DNA from: HXMU1428-3 sp965215715
Lineage (GTDB): Bacteria > Pseudomonadota > Alphaproteobacteria > Rhizobiales > HXMU1428-3
Length of the DNA: 64,000 nucleotides
Reading direction: 5' to 3'
NCBI GenBank assembly: GCA_965215715.1
Contig: OZ244129.1
Location: forward strand, 1,054,001-1,118,000
Shown in pieces: positions 16,753 to 26,092 of this stretch. Positions within the stretch are counted from its first letter, which is position 1; every line of letters begins with the position of its first letter. The position numbers and the translations under genes were made by a program. A model generated the notes under the pieces. That model did no database searches. It was not told the origin of the DNA and was given only the letters and a program-made list of their open reading frames with translations.

Positions 16753-17568
16753 TTAATTCTTCTCGAAATTTTCTTGTAGGCCCTTGATTTCCATTTTTAA
16801 AGCGGCAAGCTCTTGCAAAATTTGATCGTCTTTTGCAAGAGCGTTTTGTTGGTTCTCAATGCCTTCTGATTGCATGGCATCGACAATGATACCGATGAAC
16901 AGGTTTAAGACCGCAAAGCTGGTGACCAGCATATAAATCAAGAAAAATATCCAAGCGTATGAAAATTTTTCCATCACGGGGCCGGAAATATCAGCCCAAC
17001 CTTCCATCGTCATGATTTGCACCAAAGAGAATACGGAAGCGCCCAGTGTGCCAAAACTGTCTGGAAATTGGGGGCCGAACATTTGTGTCGCCATAACCGA
17101 GGAGACATATAGAATTAACAATAAAAGGGCCACTATTGAGCCCATGCCTGGAATGGCGGCAAGCAAGCCGGAGACAACGCGGCGCATTGAGGGAACCGCA
17201 GAGATAAGCCGCAGAACCCGCAATATCCGCAAGCTACGAAGGACAGAGAGATTGCCTGTTGCTGGCACTAAGGCTACGCCGACAACAAAGACGTCAAAGA
17301 CTGACCAGGGATCTTTCAACATGCGCCAGCCTTGCACGTAAAAACGTATTAGCAATTCAACAACAAAGATGGCTAAGATCATCCGGTCTAAGCTGCCCAG
17401 CACGCTGCCATAGGAGGCGTGAAGGGATGGGCTGGTCTCTAGCCCTAAAATAATGGCATTGAGTACGATGAGGCCGATTATGGCCCATTCAAACCAAGGG
17501 GCTGCAATTAGATTGCCTAGCCATGCTTTTAATGAAATGTCTTCTTCGTTTGTCTCTAGAGAGCTCAT
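16753..17568 (-). CDS. Voltage-gated cation channel, NaChBac (BacNav) family
   Basis: 271 residues, one six-helix subunit that would assemble as a tetramer in the inner membrane. S1-S4 span about 25-135; S4 carries regularly spaced Arg at 111, 114, 117 and 120. S5, the pore helix and S6 follow (about 143-235), and a coiled-coil C-terminus (about 245-271) matches the family's tetramerisation helix. The selectivity filter is TMEGWAD (187-193), where NaChBac has TLESWAS: Ser is replaced by Gly and an extra Asp is present. This may shift selectivity toward calcium. Confidence 0.88.
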   Translation of the reverse strand: MSSLETNEEDISLKAWLGNLIAAPWFEWAIIGLIVLNAIILGLETSPSLHASYGSVLGSLDRMILAIFVVELLIRFYVQGWRMLKDPWSVFDVFVVGVALVPATGNLSVLRSLRILRVLRLISAVPSMRRVVSGLLAAIPGMGSIVALLLLILYVSSVMATQMFGPQFPDSFGTLGASVFSLVQIMTMEGWADISGPVMEKFSYAWIFFLIYMLVTSFAVLNLFIGIIVDAMQSEGIENQQNALAKDDQILQELAALKMEIKGLQENFEKN

Positions 17569-17724
17569 TTAGTCTACCTCAGTTTGAAACTGTCTCCTTA
17601 AACAGCAAACTACAATAAGCGGTTTAAAGACGCCAAGTCCAAAAGGTTATATGAATTGGGGATCTGCTGGAGTTTCCACATAAATCAAGTTTATGAAGAG
17701 CTAACCAGGCTTGTATTTTGATTA

Positions 17725-18978
17725 TCAAGAGCTTTTTACCGGGGATGAAAATTGTAACTTTTCTTCAATTGGCAGGTGTACAAGGGCTGATAAAAGGGCC
17801 AAAACGGCGGCTCCCATCCACATCAAGTCGTAAGAGCTGTTTTGGTCAAAGACCAAACCGCCCAACCAGGCGCCGAAAAAACTACCCACTTGGTGGGATA
17901 GAAAAACAATACCAAACAACATGGAGAGCCATTTGGGCCCATAAAGTTGGGCAACCAAACCACTGGTCAGGGGAACCGTGCCAAGCCATAAGAGCCCCAT
18001 GACAAAGCTGAGAACATAAACCATTAAGGGTGTAAGAGGTAATACAAAAAAGCCGATGAAAATGATGCTGCGCAAAAAGTAGATAAGGCTGAGCAGGCGT
18101 GTTTTGGAATAACGATCGCCGAGCATGCCAGCGCTAAAGGTGCCAAAGACATTGCCAAGGCCGATGAGGAAAAGGGCCATGGTGCCCAGCCAAGGTCCGC
18201 CTGTTGCATCTTCTAGAAAGGCTGGTAAATGCACAGCTGTGAAAGCGATATGAAAGCCGCACACAAAAAATCCGGCCATCAGCATTAAATAATTTCGATT
18301 GCTCATTCCATGGCGAATATAGTCCATCCCATCATCGTGGGCTGCGATGTTTGTTTCAGTTTTGGATAATTTTGAAAAGGGAACTGTTAAAACCAGAATA
18401 AGCATGATGACACACGCGATTGAAAAAATGGCTTGTTCTAAGTTTTGAATGGAAAGCAACCAACCAGCAAAGGGAATGGCCAAGCAAAGCCCTAGTGCGC
18501 TGCCAACGCTGGCCAGGGTGATCATTTTATCCCTGTAATCTGGCCCGGCAATGCGCCCGACTGTGCCAATGACCACAGTAAAGCCTGTTGCGCCAAGCCC
18601 CAACCCCATCAAAATACCGCATAGAATGAGATGGGATGAGGTTTCAGCTAATCCCAAACCGACAAAGCCGCCCGCAAAACAAAGCGTGCCGGCTAATAAC
18701 ACCCAGAAGGGGCCGTACTTATCTGTTAGTCTGCCTGTAAAGGGGGCTGCTAGCCCCCAGATTAAATTGGCCAGGGCAACGGCAAAAGAGAAGCTTTCGC
18801 GCCCTAAGTGTAATTTTTCAGACAAGGGGGTGAGGAACAATCCATAAGATTGGCGCGCCCCAACGGAAATGAGCAATATGGTTGCGCCTAAAAGAGCGGT
18901 TATCAAAGCCAATTGGAAATGACTGGAAACCGGGGGCTCTTTTGGGGCAGCGGGCATAAATGATCTTTGTCTCATCAA
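17725..18978 (-). CDS. Major facilitator superfamily transporter
   Basis: 417 residues with about 12 hydrophobic helices in the inner membrane. The loop between helices 2 and 3 has the MFS signature GRLTDKYGPFWVLL. The overall pattern resembles the oxalate/formate antiporter and monocarboxylate-type MFS groups (RQSYGLFLTPLSEKL near the first helix), but the substrate is not predictable. ATG 18978 and ATG 18960 are both possible starts. The gene is 34 bp from the metallophosphoesterase in the same direction. Confidence 0.85.
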   Translation of the reverse strand: MMRQRSFMPAAPKEPPVSSHFQLALITALLGATILLISVGARQSYGLFLTPLSEKLHLGRESFSFAVALANLIWGLAAPFTGRLTDKYGPFWVLLAGTLCFAGGFVGLGLAETSSHLILCGILMGLGLGATGFTVVIGTVGRIAGPDYRDKMITLASVGSALGLCLAIPFAGWLLSIQNLEQAIFSIACVIMLILVLTVPFSKLSKTETNIAAHDDGMDYIRHGMSNRNYLMLMAGFFVCGFHIAFTAVHLPAFLEDATGGPWLGTMALFLIGLGNVFGTFSAGMLGDRYSKTRLLSLIYFLRSIIFIGFFVLPLTPLMVYVLSFVMGLLWLGTVPLTSGLVAQLYGPKWLSMLFGIVFLSHQVGSFFGAWLGGLVFDQNSSYDLMWMGAAVLALLSALVHLPIEEKLQFSSPVKSS

Positions 18979-19012
18979 TTGTAAAAAAATAATATCTTGA
19001 TAAAACTAATCT

Positions 19013-19933
19013 TTATACGCTCCCTCGTAAAGTGCGTTGTTCAATGGTGATGACTTGTTCAAGGTTGGGATCGACCCCGCGTCCGGTCATTGATGTTTTC
19101 CATTCTTGCCCTTCTTTTACAATTGAGAAAAGATTGTAGCGTGCCAGATCATAAGGCCCGCTTTTGGCAATGGAGGCGCTGGGCGTGCCAATGATATGGC
19201 ACGGGCCATCAGGGGTGTAGAAACATGTGTAGTTTTGTATGTGATTATGCCCGTAAAGAACCATCTCGGCACCAAACTGTTTTAAAGTTTTGGCAAAGTC
19301 TTCATCATTGGTCATGGCGCGTGAGCGCGATGTTAGCCCTGATAAGGGAGGATGATGGACAATAACACAGCGATAAAATCCATGGGCTTTGGCTTTTTGC
19401 AAAATTTTTCCCAATTGATCTAGGTTCGCCTCACTCACTGTGCCAAAGGCTTTAAATAAGGGGGTTGGGATGGCTGAGTTGACGCCGATAAAGGCAATTT
19501 GATCGAGCGTGCGCACAAAGGGTTCATCTGGCCCACTGCCTCCCCCAAGGCTGGCGCCTAAAGCATCAGAGCGCATATAGTCGATATAGGGACTGTTAAG
19601 GTCAAAGGGCTCTTGGGGCGCATAATAATCATGGTTGCCGGGGACAAATGAGACCTGTTGGCTGGCGCCGAGTGTTTCTAACCATTTCAGTCCGGCTTTA
19701 AATTCACTGGCTAGCCCTAAATTCACCAAATCGCCAGAGACAATCATATGGTTGGTGTTTTGTTTTAAAAGGTCAGCCTTGATCATATCCAGTGCGTTTT
19801 GGCGATGCAGATAGCGGCGTGAGCGATACCAATTCAGTAGCCCCAACACTTGCTTCATGGATAAGCCAGATAAAGAGGGAAAAGACAGGCTTGGCAGATG
19901 GATATCTGTTACATGAGCAAAATTGGTCATCAC
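19013..19933 (-). CDS. Calcineurin-like metallophosphoesterase
   Basis: 306 residues with all five metal and catalytic motifs in order: DIHLP (residues 10-14), SGDLVNLG, PGNHDYY, VIVHHPPL and LYGHNHIQN. The family hydrolyses phosphoesters with two metal ions; close relatives include CpdA-type cyclic-nucleotide phosphodiesterases. The precise substrate is open. It probably shares a transcript with the MFS gene downstream (17725-18978), as the spacing is 34 bp. Confidence 0.85.
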   Translation of the reverse strand: MMTNFAHVTDIHLPSLSFPSLSGLSMKQVLGLLNWYRSRRYLHRQNALDMIKADLLKQNTNHMIVSGDLVNLGLASEFKAGLKWLETLGASQQVSFVPGNHDYYAPQEPFDLNSPYIDYMRSDALGASLGGGSGPDEPFVRTLDQIAFIGVNSAIPTPLFKAFGTVSEANLDQLGKILQKAKAHGFYRCVIVHHPPLSGLTSRSRAMTNDEDFAKTLKQFGAEMVLYGHNHIQNYTCFYTPDGPCHIIGTPSASIAKSGPYDLARYNLFSIVKEGQEWKTSMTGRGVDPNLEQVITIEQRTLRGSV

Positions 19934-20090
19934 AACACCTTGGTCAAGAAAAGGCTTTGAACATGAACGTTAACAATAGCCCCAGTTTCTTCAAGGTATG
20001 AGAGATGAGATTGAAAATTTCAAGTTCTTTCTATTTCTTTTCAGGGTCAATTCCCGTAAAAAACATTCTGAGCCTTCTTAAATTCCAAGG

Positions 20091-20567
20091 ATGACTATAA
20101 TGAGCTTGTTTTCAAACGCTATTCATGCCCTTTTGCGCCCGTTTTGGCGTATGACGCGGGGGCTAACCATGGGGGCGCAAGCTGTGGTTATTGATGAACA
20201 GGACCGGGTGTTACTGGTGCGTCATGGCTATCGCCCTGGGTGGCATTTTCCGGGCGGCGGTGTGGAATGGAATGAAAGCTTACACCTTGCCCTGGTGCGA
20301 GAGCTTTATGAAGAAACCGGTATTGAGCTTACAGGGCCTGCTAATTTGCACGGTATTTTCACCAATTTTAAAAAATTTAAAGGTGATCATATTGGGGTTT
20401 TTATTGTGCGTGAGTGGCGGCAAGACAAAATCCCTGAACCAAATGCGGAAATACAAGAAATTGGTTTTTTTGCTATTGATGAGTTGCCCGAACAAACGGT
20501 ACAAGGGGTGAAAAACCGATTGGGCGAAATTTTTAACAACCAGAGCATCGCTTCTACATGGACTTAA
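20091..20567 (+). CDS. Nudix hydrolase
   Basis: 158 residues. The Nudix box fits GX5EX7REUXEEXGU exactly: Gly56, Glu62, Arg70, Glu71, Glu74, Glu75 and Gly77. It hydrolyses a nucleoside diphosphate linked to another group; the substrate cannot be named. The upstream helix (about 5-24) is basic and amphipathic. ATG 20091 and ATG 20100 are alternative starts. A GNAT gene follows 18 bp later, so the two form a likely two-gene transcript. Confidence 0.85.
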   Translation: MTIMSLFSNAIHALLRPFWRMTRGLTMGAQAVVIDEQDRVLLVRHGYRPGWHFPGGGVEWNESLHLALVRELYEETGIELTGPANLHGIFTNFKKFKGDHIGVFIVREWRQDKIPEPNAEIQEIGFFAIDELPEQTVQGVKNRLGEIFNNQSIASTWT

Positions 20568-20585
20568 ATTATAAAAAGAAAACTT

Positions 20586-21074
20586 ATGACCGGCATTCGC
20601 ATTGAGCCTAGCAGTGAAATTTGTTCTCAACTGATTACGCTTCTCAACACTGTTTTGGGGCCGGGGCGGTTTGCGCGTACGGCTTATCGTATCAGAGAGT
20701 GCTCAAGCCCAGATAATTGTTTTGCTTTAAATGCTTATCAAGACACTCAGCTGGTGGGCACGGTTCATGTGACAGCTATCAAAATTGGAGGCAAGGAGGG
20801 GGCGTGTTTAATTGGTCCTCTCATTGTGGCAGAACAAGCACGTGGCCAAAAGTTAGGAGAACAATTGCTGGACGAAGCGATTGAGCTTGCCAGCTCTAAG
20901 GGACAGATTATGGCCCTTTTGGTTGGCGATCTGGTTTATTATCAAAGAGCTGGTTTTCAATTGGCGCCAAGTACCATTTTGTTGCCTGGCCCTGTGCAGC
21001 AACAGCGGCTTTTGGTTAGGGAAATTGAAGATGGGGTGTTGGCGCAATTTGAAGGGGTGGTTGCTGCTATTTAA
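20586..21074 (+). CDS. GNAT-family N-acetyltransferase
   Basis: 162 residues. The acetyl-CoA binding loop reads LIVAEQARGQKLGEQLLDEA, close to the family's Q/RxxGxG/A motif. A later VYYQRAGF stretch is the motif B region. It transfers acetyl groups to an unknown amine. It follows the Nudix gene by 18 bp and ends convergently with the large membrane protein at 21111. Confidence 0.8.
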   Translation: MTGIRIEPSSEICSQLITLLNTVLGPGRFARTAYRIRECSSPDNCFALNAYQDTQLVGTVHVTAIKIGGKEGACLIGPLIVAEQARGQKLGEQLLDEAIELASSKGQIMALLVGDLVYYQRAGFQLAPSTILLPGPVQQQRLLVREIEDGVLAQFEGVVAAI

Positions 21075-21110
21075 TGATATCCAGTCATATTGGATTTATA
21101 GCACAAAAAT

Positions 21111-23213
21111 TTACCGTCCCTCGCGCCACCACATGGAGCCTAACATAATCAAGAACAATCCTAATGCGATCAGCCCTGCAAGTAAGGGGATAAGGCGCAC
21201 CCCTTTGACAATATAAGCTTGGCGATCTTTTAGAGCCATCCAATCAGAGCCGGCGAACCGTTTTGAACCCGTCAATAGGGAAACCTTTGGCAAGGGCAGG
21301 GGTTGGCTTTCTTGTAATTTTCCAGTCCAGAACAGGCCAGTTTTGGCTTGTTTTGCCAGTGGTTCGAGCACACGGCCACTGGTGACAATGTTTTCCATTT
21401 CTTTCGCGCTGGCATAGCCAATAAAGGCAAGCGTGTTGAGTTTTTCTGATTTAACTCTGTGAATGCCAAGCATTTGTTTGGGAAGTTCGGCCCGCCAGTG
21501 ACCAGGAGTTTCTTGTTTTAGCTCAACTTTTTCGACTGAACCGTCAGGGCGGGTGATGGTTACAGGGTCGATTTTTTCTTTCATGGTGCGCCGCGTTACC
21601 ACGAGGGTGCGGCCCTCGCCCTTAGCTTGCAGCGATTCTTCTTCTAAATCTGGTTCTTTCATCAGCCAGTGAGACAGGCGGCGCAACAATGTTGTGTACG
21701 GGCCGCCGCCATCGAATGAACGGGCCCACAGCCAGGCGTGATCTGAAAGCAATAGTGCGATGCGTCCCTCTCCCAGCCGGTTCAGCACCAAAAGCGGTTG
21801 CTTTTGCGCGCCAGTCATGATGGCTTCACCTTCTGTTATGCGTGCTTCAATCAAGCGAAACCATTTTCCCCATTTGGGGTCAGATTTTGGTTTGAGCCGG
21901 TTGGCTTTGGGCAAATTATGCGTGACAGGGTGGCGGCTGCCTTTTGGGGTGATTGTTGGGCGAAACGGTTCTTCAAGCACTTGGCCGGTTGGCAGGGCGG
22001 GTAAAATTTGGTCAAGCGGGGTGTTGGCCAGGCTTGCTGGGCTGGCAAACTTGTCACCAGCGGCGATTAATACAGCCCCGCCGTTGAGTACATATTGGCT
22101 GACATTATCAAGATAATGCAAAGGCAGCACACCGCGCCGTTGATAACGGTCAAAGATTATCAAATCAAACTCATCGAGCTTTTCTGCAAACAATTCCCGG
22201 GTTGGAAATGCGATTAAAGAAAGTTGGTGGATGGGCGTGCCGTCTTGTTTCTCTGGTGGGCGCAAAATCGTAAAATGCACCAGATCAACCGATGCATCTG
22301 ATTTTAACAAATTGCGCCAGGTGCGCTCACCAGCATGGGGTTCACCAGAGACCAGCAAGACACGCAGATTTTCTCTGACCCCTTCAGCTGTAATTACCGC
22401 GCGGTTATTTGCGGTTGTGATTTCTTGTTCATCTGCATCAACTTCTATTTCCATCAAGTTGAGGCCGGCATGAGGGAAGTTAAGGGACAAGGTAATATCT
22501 TCACCAACTTTGACAAACTGGGTGCGCTCCTCAGACCCTTTTTGACGAATGGTGAGTTTGACAGTGTCTGGGACTTCGTTGTCTCTGCCTTGTTCAACAA
22601 CTTTTAGGACAACGTTGCGCTCAGCCCCTACGATGCCGTAGCGCGGGGCTTTGACAATTTCTATGCGCCTGTCGAATTGGCCTTTCTCGCCTGTGAGTAA
22701 AGTATGAAAGGGGACATCAAGCCCCAGGTCTGCAAATTTTGCTGGTGCATCATGAATTTGCCCGTCAGTAATCATAACCACACCGGCTATACGGTTGGTT
22801 GGGATGCGGCTTAAAGCTGCGCGCAAGCTGGCAAAGCCAAGGGTGCCATCGGCAACGTTTCCACTTGATTCGTCGAGTGAGACAAGCTCAATGTCGAGAT
22901 TTTTTATTTGCTTTAATTTATCTACCAGAACGGATTTGGTGCTCTCTACCAGCTTTTGGCGCCCGGCAATGATTTGGCTAGGGCTTTTGTCAACGAGGAC
23001 CAAAACAATGTTGTTTAAGGGGTCACGCTCTTCTTGGCGCAAGCTGGGGTTTAATAGGGCGAGGAGGAGGAGGAGTAATCCGGGGCCGCGCAATAGCGCG
23101 CCGGGCATTCTGCGGATGATAAAATATAGCCAAACACAAATGATAAGAGCGCCGAAAAGCCATAAAACCCACGGGGCTACAAGAGGTGTGTAGATAATAT
23201 CCCAATTACTCAT
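21111..23213 (-). CDS. Large membrane protein of a MoxR/BatA operon (GATase-like)
   Basis: 700 residues, last gene of the moxR operon. Two N-terminal transmembrane helices and one C-terminal helix (about 672-692) frame a large middle part. The middle includes IVLVLVDKSPSQ, a von Willebrand-like start with a degenerate metal site, and a stretch resembling a class I glutamine amidotransferase fold (FDLIIFDRYQRRGVLPL, NGGAVLIAAGDKF) without an evident catalytic Cys. It begins with a 4-nt overlap (ATGA) with the preceding BatA/DUF4159 gene. Function is unproven; the neighbourhood suggests envelope stress or assembly of an envelope complex. Confidence 0.75.
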   Translation of the reverse strand: MSNWDIIYTPLVAPWVLWLFGALIICVWLYFIIRRMPGALLRGPGLLLLLLALLNPSLRQEERDPLNNIVLVLVDKSPSQIIAGRQKLVESTKSVLVDKLKQIKNLDIELVSLDESSGNVADGTLGFASLRAALSRIPTNRIAGVVMITDGQIHDAPAKFADLGLDVPFHTLLTGEKGQFDRRIEIVKAPRYGIVGAERNVVLKVVEQGRDNEVPDTVKLTIRQKGSEERTQFVKVGEDITLSLNFPHAGLNLMEIEVDADEQEITTANNRAVITAEGVRENLRVLLVSGEPHAGERTWRNLLKSDASVDLVHFTILRPPEKQDGTPIHQLSLIAFPTRELFAEKLDEFDLIIFDRYQRRGVLPLHYLDNVSQYVLNGGAVLIAAGDKFASPASLANTPLDQILPALPTGQVLEEPFRPTITPKGSRHPVTHNLPKANRLKPKSDPKWGKWFRLIEARITEGEAIMTGAQKQPLLVLNRLGEGRIALLLSDHAWLWARSFDGGGPYTTLLRRLSHWLMKEPDLEEESLQAKGEGRTLVVTRRTMKEKIDPVTITRPDGSVEKVELKQETPGHWRAELPKQMLGIHRVKSEKLNTLAFIGYASAKEMENIVTSGRVLEPLAKQAKTGLFWTGKLQESQPLPLPKVSLLTGSKRFAGSDWMALKDRQAYIVKGVRLIPLLAGLIALGLFLIMLGSMWWREGR

Positions 23214-26092
23214 TGGCCAAGCCTTTCTAGAAGGGCTGGTACGTGGACTTGGTCCGCTTTATAATTGCCTGCTAGGGCGTACATGATAATATTGACGCCC
23301 ACACGAAATGCCATTTCTCTTTGTAAGTTGTCGTTAGGTCCGACGGGGTAAATAGGTTGTAAGCTTTCATCAACCGCCCAGGCGGAGGCAAAGTCATTAG
23401 AGGTGATTAAAATGGTGCTGACACCATCAATGTCTGAGGTTTGTTTGGATGTTGTTGTGCCAGTACGTTTGGGCGCTTCTACCCAAAGAGCGCCTTGTTG
23501 ATAGCGCCCAGGAAAGCTTGAGAGTAAGTAAAAGCTTTTGGTGAGAACATGACCTTTTGGAACTTGTTCTAAACGGGGAATGTCTAATTTTGACAATAAA
23601 GATTCTAGCGCCAGTTGGCTTTTGCCTGCTAGACCTCCTGTGCGGCTGTTTTGATCTTTGGTGTCAAAGATAATCATGCCGCCATGTTTCATATAAGCAT
23701 TGATGCGCTGGGCAATCTTTTCAGAAAGCGGTTTGGTGTAAGGGCCAACGGGCCAGTATAAAACGGGGAAAAAGGCAAGCTCATCACGGGTGATATCAAC
23801 CCCTAGGGGCTCTAATGGTTCAACGGCTGTGCGGGTGTTTAAGATATAGGTTAACCCTCTTAAGCCCTGGCGGCTTACTGTGTCAATTTCTTCATTTCCG
23901 GTTTTCACGTAAGCCAGATGAGTGTTTAAAGCTGATTTCATTTCAAAGGCTTGGCGTTTTTCTTCTTGAGCAAAGGCAGGGCTAGCAGCTAGAAACCCGA
24001 GCGTTAAGCAACAAAGGGCAATCACAGGGGCTGAAGATTTTGTGCGGAGCATGGAGAGCCCTAGAGCGCCGCGTAACCAAAGCACCAGCAGGCTATCTAA
24101 CAAAAGTAAAATTAAAGCACTTATGAAAAGTGGCCCGCGCAGATTAAAGGGAGCTTTAAACTTATAGGTATGGAGAGCGGCATTCATTGTTTTCATGTTT
24201 AAAACTTCTAATGGGCCAGATTGAGGAAAGAGATTTAACGCCACTGATTGTTCTGCAGGACCGTAAAACCCAGGCGGGTGTATAGAATTTATTTTTAAGG
24301 TTTTCAGGTTTTGATAGGCAATGGGTTCAACGGTTGCGGTTGGTTTTTGTAACTGGCCAAACCCGTTGAGCACTTGATATGGGGCCAGTAGTGTGTTGGT
24401 TTCATCTGTTTCTTTGGTAACTGTCTCACCATTGGCTTCTTCTGTTTTTGATTTGCGCGCGACCGGGGCAACGGATAATTGGGTTAAACGCCTTAACATA
24501 TCGACAAACAAGCCAGAAAGCGGCAGGCTGGACCAATCTGAATTGGCTGTGACATGCACCAAGACAACCCAACCGTTCACCTCTTTGGAAGCTGTGACTA
24601 AGGGTGTGCCATCTTTCAAACGTGCCCAAATGTACACATCATCAGACATGCGGCTTGGGTCAGCAAGTAATTGGCGGGTGACAAAAACATCGTCTGGAAT
24701 GGTTAGCCCCGCAAAAGGACTATCATCATCAAAGGCTGCCAGTTGTTGTGGTTTGGACCAGGACAGTGCCCCGCCTAAGCGCCGCCCCCCTTCGCGTAGG
24801 GGGGTTGGCAGGAGTGCATCTTGGCTTTCTTCCATGTGAGGGCCGGCAAAGCGAACCAGTACGCCGCCATCTTCAACCCACTCAGTTAGGCGCAACAGAG
24901 GGGCGCCAATCAGGCGGCCGACATCAGCCATCATAACGACAGAGACACCGCGCTCAGTGAATTTTGCAACCGTTTGGGCAACGTCGGCACTGTCTGATTT
25001 GACAACTTGTGCAAACGGGTCCAAAGCCCGGTTGATGTAGTAGAGGGCCGAAAGCAATGGCTGGGCTGCTTTGCCGCTTTCATTAGAGATTAGCCCCACG
25101 CGGCGCCAATGAGACCGCTGATCTAACAGATGGACGCTGCCTGCTGAGCGATTGCCGGCAATGCGTAGACTTGCTATTTGGTTGCGAAGTTCAAGGGGGA
25201 GATCAATCTGGGCCTCTATATTTTGCTCGCCTGCTTTTAATTCAAATGAGGAGCGCCCGAGCACTTCATTGCGTTTTGATAGGGCCAGTATTTGGCCAGA
25301 GCGATCAAAATTGGCTTTGCTTGCCTCAACCACGCCATAAAGAACGCCATTTTGTCCCAAGCGAGATGATAGACCTAAGGGCAGAGATTTTTCATCAGGC
25401 GTGACAATGTTAATTTTAATCCCTCGTTGGGAAAGTTGGGTAAACGTTTGGGCTAAAACTTGCTCGTCATTTTGATCAACGCCATCACTTAACCAATATA
25501 AAGAGCCATTTATGGGCGCGTCAGAATTTTGAGTATATGTGCGCTCAAAAGATTCTTCCAATTTGGCTAGGGCCTTAGCGCGGTCTCCATTAAAGGCGGT
25601 GGGGGTCAGTTGTTCTATCAAAGAAGCCCCTTCATGCGCGCTCATCCCATCCAGGTCTGAATTTATGCTGCTTGGGGCTGTGGGGACAAGGAACACCAGT
25701 CGTTCTTGACTTTGGGCTTCTTCAAATAAAGTTTGCAGCATTATTTTTCGTAAAGGCCATTGATTGGCGGCCCGCCAGCCATTGTCCAGCAAAACAATCA
25801 ATGGGCCTTTTTTATCTTGGCCGGCCAGTAAGGGGTCTGCTCTATTTAAAATGGGTTGGGCTAGAGCTAAAATGACCAGAGTGGCAATAATTAAGCGTAA
25901 TAGCGTTAACCACCAAGGGCTGTGGGCGGGGCTTTTTTGGGTTTGTAATATATCTTTTAATAGCCTGGTGGGGGGGAACGACAAACGAGAAGGGCTTGGC
26001 GGGGTTGTACGTAACAGCCACCAAATAATAGGTAAGGCGATCAAGCCGAATAAGGGTAGAGGGGTTAAGAAACTTAGCGCGCCTAAACTCAT
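23210..26092 (-). CDS. BatA-type aerotolerance N-domain / DUF4159 fusion
   Basis: 960 residues. The N-terminal BatA module (about 1-85) has two membrane helices and the typical PIIWWLLRTTPPSPSRLSFP stretch. A long middle follows, with a von Willebrand-like core (LIVLLDNGWRAANQWP) and a transmembrane helix near 665-690. The last ~220 residues are a DUF4159 domain (AYVKTGNEEIDTVSRQGLRGL, then YWPVGPYTKPL). It overlaps the genes on both sides by 4 nt. Homologous clusters sit beside MoxR ATPases in many alphaproteobacteria. A direct role in oxygen tolerance is not shown. Confidence 0.85.
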   Translation of the reverse strand: MSLGALSFLTPLPLFGLIALPIIWWLLRTTPPSPSRLSFPPTRLLKDILQTQKSPAHSPWWLTLLRLIIATLVILALAQPILNRADPLLAGQDKKGPLIVLLDNGWRAANQWPLRKIMLQTLFEEAQSQERLVFLVPTAPSSINSDLDGMSAHEGASLIEQLTPTAFNGDRAKALAKLEESFERTYTQNSDAPINGSLYWLSDGVDQNDEQVLAQTFTQLSQRGIKINIVTPDEKSLPLGLSSRLGQNGVLYGVVEASKANFDRSGQILALSKRNEVLGRSSFELKAGEQNIEAQIDLPLELRNQIASLRIAGNRSAGSVHLLDQRSHWRRVGLISNESGKAAQPLLSALYYINRALDPFAQVVKSDSADVAQTVAKFTERGVSVVMMADVGRLIGAPLLRLTEWVEDGGVLVRFAGPHMEESQDALLPTPLREGGRRLGGALSWSKPQQLAAFDDDSPFAGLTIPDDVFVTRQLLADPSRMSDDVYIWARLKDGTPLVTASKEVNGWVVLVHVTANSDWSSLPLSGLFVDMLRRLTQLSVAPVARKSKTEEANGETVTKETDETNTLLAPYQVLNGFGQLQKPTATVEPIAYQNLKTLKINSIHPPGFYGPAEQSVALNLFPQSGPLEVLNMKTMNAALHTYKFKAPFNLRGPLFISALILLLLDSLLVLWLRGALGLSMLRTKSSAPVIALCCLTLGFLAASPAFAQEEKRQAFEMKSALNTHLAYVKTGNEEIDTVSRQGLRGLTYILNTRTAVEPLEPLGVDITRDELAFFPVLYWPVGPYTKPLSEKIAQRINAYMKHGGMIIFDTKDQNSRTGGLAGKSQLALESLLSKLDIPRLEQVPKGHVLTKSFYLLSSFPGRYQQGALWVEAPKRTGTTTSKQTSDIDGVSTILITSNDFASAWAVDESLQPIYPVGPNDNLQREMAFRVGVNIIMYALAGNYKADQVHVPALLERLGQ

